In this document: positions 60,240 to 62,000 of the stretch, one piece after another
Numbering within the stretch: position 1 is the first letter of the stretch
Layout: each line of letters starts with the position of its first letter
Assembly (NCBI RefSeq): GCF_964340395.1
Contig: NC_135569.1
Location: 8,054,040-8,116,039 of the forward strand
Direction of reading: 5' to 3'
Origin: Glandiceps talaboti
Taxonomy: Eukaryota; Hemichordata; Enteropneusta; Spengelidae
Length of the DNA stretch: 62,000 nt
The notes under the pieces: model-generated
Database searches by the model: none
What the model saw: only the letters and a program-made list of their open reading frames with translations
Told to the model about the DNA's origin: nothing
Program-made: the position numbers and the translations under genes

Positions 60240-60825
60240 TAAATATTTGCATAAAACGGGCATTGCGTACATGTATATATTTGAAAAGATTTGAAAATAT
60301 TTGAAGAAAGGCCTTGCGTAGATATATTTCCATACCTTTGCATACAGAAAGATAGGGTTTCAATTTATGAATGAAATTCGCGTTCAGAAAAGGGTCTTGC
60401 GTCCAACCATTTGAATACATTTGCGAAAGAGAGAGGCCTTTGCACAACATTTGCATTAAAAAAAATGATCAAAATTAGAACTGAGAAATGGACTTGAAAA
60501 CCAAACATTTGCATAAAGAAAGTGTTTTGATAACAGACACGTGCACAACGATAAGGTCGGTCTCGTACACAGTATAACTATAGTGTGCTGTCCCCATACA
60601 CAGTATTTTTTATAAAGAAAGGGTAACATTTGCATACAGAGAGGCTCTCGAACACAGCATCTGCTCAAAGAAAGTCTTAGTAACAACATTTACATAAAAA
60701 TGGTCTCTGTACAGCTTTTGTATTAAAAAAACATTTGCATAAGAAAAAGATGTTATCGTTCAAAATTTGCTTAAAGGGAAGTACAAATATTTGCGTAAAG
60801 ACAGTGTCGTGTGAATACCAATTCT
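60240..60825. repeat. Degenerate minisatellite, core ACATTTGCATAAAGAAAG
   Basis: About a dozen variants of ACATTTGCATAAAGAAAG recur with irregular spacing of roughly 25-60 bp. Examples are tttgcatacagaaagatag, acatttgcataaagaaagtg, catttgcatacagagaggct and atttgcgtaaagacagtg. Two consecutive minus ORFs (60178-60456 and 60456-60689) result from the repeat lacking stops on that strand. Confidence 0.75.
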
Positions 60826-60829
60826 CGTC

Positions 60830-61485
60830 ATAAACCATCAATATGAAATCATCAACACTGTATAATATTTAATTATTAAATCTCGGCAAAGGAAGAGTAT
60901 CATGTATTTCATTTAGGTATGAAACCACGATTGGTGAAGAGTGTACAGGCCTCTATAAACATAGCTGTACAAAAGTACAAGAAGAGTAACTAGCGTGATT
61001 TGCTCGAGGCACTCACAGTAATGGATTTGCGATCCAATCTCTACATAGTGTACATACATTACGACACAGTGGATGCCTCCATATCAGTGTGATAACCAAA
61101 CTCGAATTAGAAGCTGAAAACACGCAATTGGAACGTCAACTGAGGGCAACAACAGAAGAAGAAAAAAACTTTACACCTTTTTTTATTGAATTGATGATTA
61201 ATTCAAGTTTGTATTCTCAATTTCACCTTTGAAAAGGACCTGTAAATTCACACCATTTAATTATTGTACATATCTTTTCTATTCATGCATACAATATTGT
61301 TTATGTGCTGTTTGATCATATACTGGTATTAAAATTTTCAAATCACCGTCATGTCACTCGGACAATCCAGTCTTACCATTTACAGATTAATGACATTTGT
61401 ATTGCAGAATGTGTTTATGATCATCATATTTCTTTTGTCAGACCCACACTTTGCATGCAACGTATGTATTCACATGTAAGTGTGT
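60830..61485. other. No feature recognised
   Basis: AT-rich sequence before the TATG tract. Confidence 0.5.
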
Positions 61486-61490
61486 ACTAC

Positions 61491-61539
61491 GTACGTGTAT
61501 GTATGTATGTATGTATGTATGTATGTATGCATGTGTGTA

Positions 61540-61574
<35 letters not shown>

Positions 61575-61581
61575 GTGTATA

Positions 61582-61629
<48 letters not shown>
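61491..61629 (+). repeat. Compound (TATG)n/(TA)n microsatellite
   Basis: Three TATG blocks are separated by two short GTGTATATATATA segments, so the whole pattern is itself partly duplicated. Confidence 0.97.
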
Positions 61630-61630
<1 letters not shown>

Positions 61631-61908
61631 CTTACTCTTAGCAATTTATTTTCTTCATAGTGCTGTGCAAATTGTTCATGTCCCAAAGTCTCTGTTTCAA
61701 TAATTTCGCAATACTCAAAAAATACTTGGCAAAATATGTTATGATACACAAACACACTTTAAAAATACACAGTGAGTATGAGATTAAAGAGACAATTGAG
61801 TTAAATAGCTCCTGTAACGTTTTATGACAAAACATAATTAATGTTGGAATTTAGGGTTTCAGGTGCATGTACCTGTAGACGCTTGTACATAGCAATGTCG
61901 TTATCTAT

Positions 61909-61959
61909 TACCTACACATACATCCTAAAGTTATTACCTACACATACGTCCTAAAGTTT
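61909..61959 (+). repeat. Two-copy 26 bp tandem repeat
   Basis: ttacctacacatacatccta with a six-base extension is repeated 26 bp later with one internal change (atacatcc to atacgtcc). Confidence 0.9.
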
Positions 61960-62000
61960 CTAAATTCCACTACGGACTTTATTTTCATTAGTGTCTGGAT

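Noticed and set aside
60178-60689. Two abutting minus-strand ORFs of 92 and 77 codons
   Set aside because: Produced by the degenerate minisatellite lacking stops on that strand.
60240-60825. CRISPR-like repeat array
   Set aside because: Repeats are degenerate and irregularly spaced, with no cas genes, in a eukaryotic-type sequence.
61305-61755. 132- and 105-codon ORFs on opposite strands
   Set aside because: Most of their length is the TATG/TA repeat.

Overview
The window looks like nuclear DNA of an animal, probably a marine invertebrate with a large, AT-rich (roughly 35-37% G+C), repeat-laden genome. The evidence is the lack of any compact ORF layout, the dense microsatellites (TA, GT/CA, CATA/TATG, ACAG/TCTG, TTTA, ATTAG), a tRNA-headed SINE with an (ATT)n tail, several TIR-bearing MITE-like families and possible small exons with GT-AG borders. 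SINE tails of this kind occur in several invertebrate phyla, so I do not name a species or phylum. Nothing indicates bacteria, phage, an organelle, an rRNA gene or a CRISPR array. Nearly all six-frame ORFs are chance or repeat-driven.

Coding content is sparse and uncertain. I list candidate exons only where an open frame coincides with plausible splice borders, often in locally GC-richer sequence. The best are a plus-strand terminal exon at 41336-41527 (proline run, then a Ser/Thr/Asn-rich tail) and a minus-strand internal exon at 54890-55051. Weaker ones lie at 1577-1626 with 1841-1981, 2251-2427, 6452-6515, 36261-36449, 51504-51580, 58357-58599 and 58617-58705 (plus), and at 13394-13570, 21436-21758, 45831-46013, 47612-47815 and 58106-58314 (minus). 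I recognise no protein family with confidence, so no gene symbols are given. If these exons are real, the window is mostly intron and intergenic DNA of two or more genes on opposite strands.

The repeats are the solid part. Family A is a ~241-244 bp MITE with 15 bp TIRs and TA target duplications (two full and three partial copies). Family B is a ~430-480 bp element with TIRs and TTAA at its ends (three copies). Family C is an ~850 bp foldback element whose arms carry clusters of GGACAAAYGCCCC-type units, flanked by an 8 bp direct repeat, plus one solitary arm. Family D is a ~500-600 bp dispersed repeat (two copies). Family E is present as one long palindrome and two single-arm copies. A small hairpin element at 58.7-59.2 kb has been split at its centre by a 385 bp tRNA-derived SINE, and a second, unoccupied copy at 35.2 kb shows the empty site.

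Region by region: 0-3 kb candidate exons; 3.2-4.6 kb TCTG tract, two inverted family A copies and an old hairpin relic; 5.6-6.0 kb a 64 bp palindrome, two TA tracts and a Z-DNA-prone GT/GC tract; 15.9-16.8 kb foldback element; 17.8-18.4 kb diverged tandem array; 19.4-19.9 kb family B; 23.6-25.1 kb family A fragments, (TTTA)n and solitary foldback arm; 27.9-28.2 kb palindrome; 29.8-30.6 kb family A then family D; 34.7-35.3 kb family D with hairpin element; 37.2 kb hairpin; 38.8-43.7 kb family B copies, a CATA tract and the proline exon; 44-49 kb CA, CATA and TA tracts with minus-strand candidate exons; 50-58.7 kb ATTAG and ACAG tracts with candidate exons on both strands; 58.7-59.2 kb nested SINE; 60.2-60.8 kb degenerate minisatellite; 61.5 kb TATG/TA tract.
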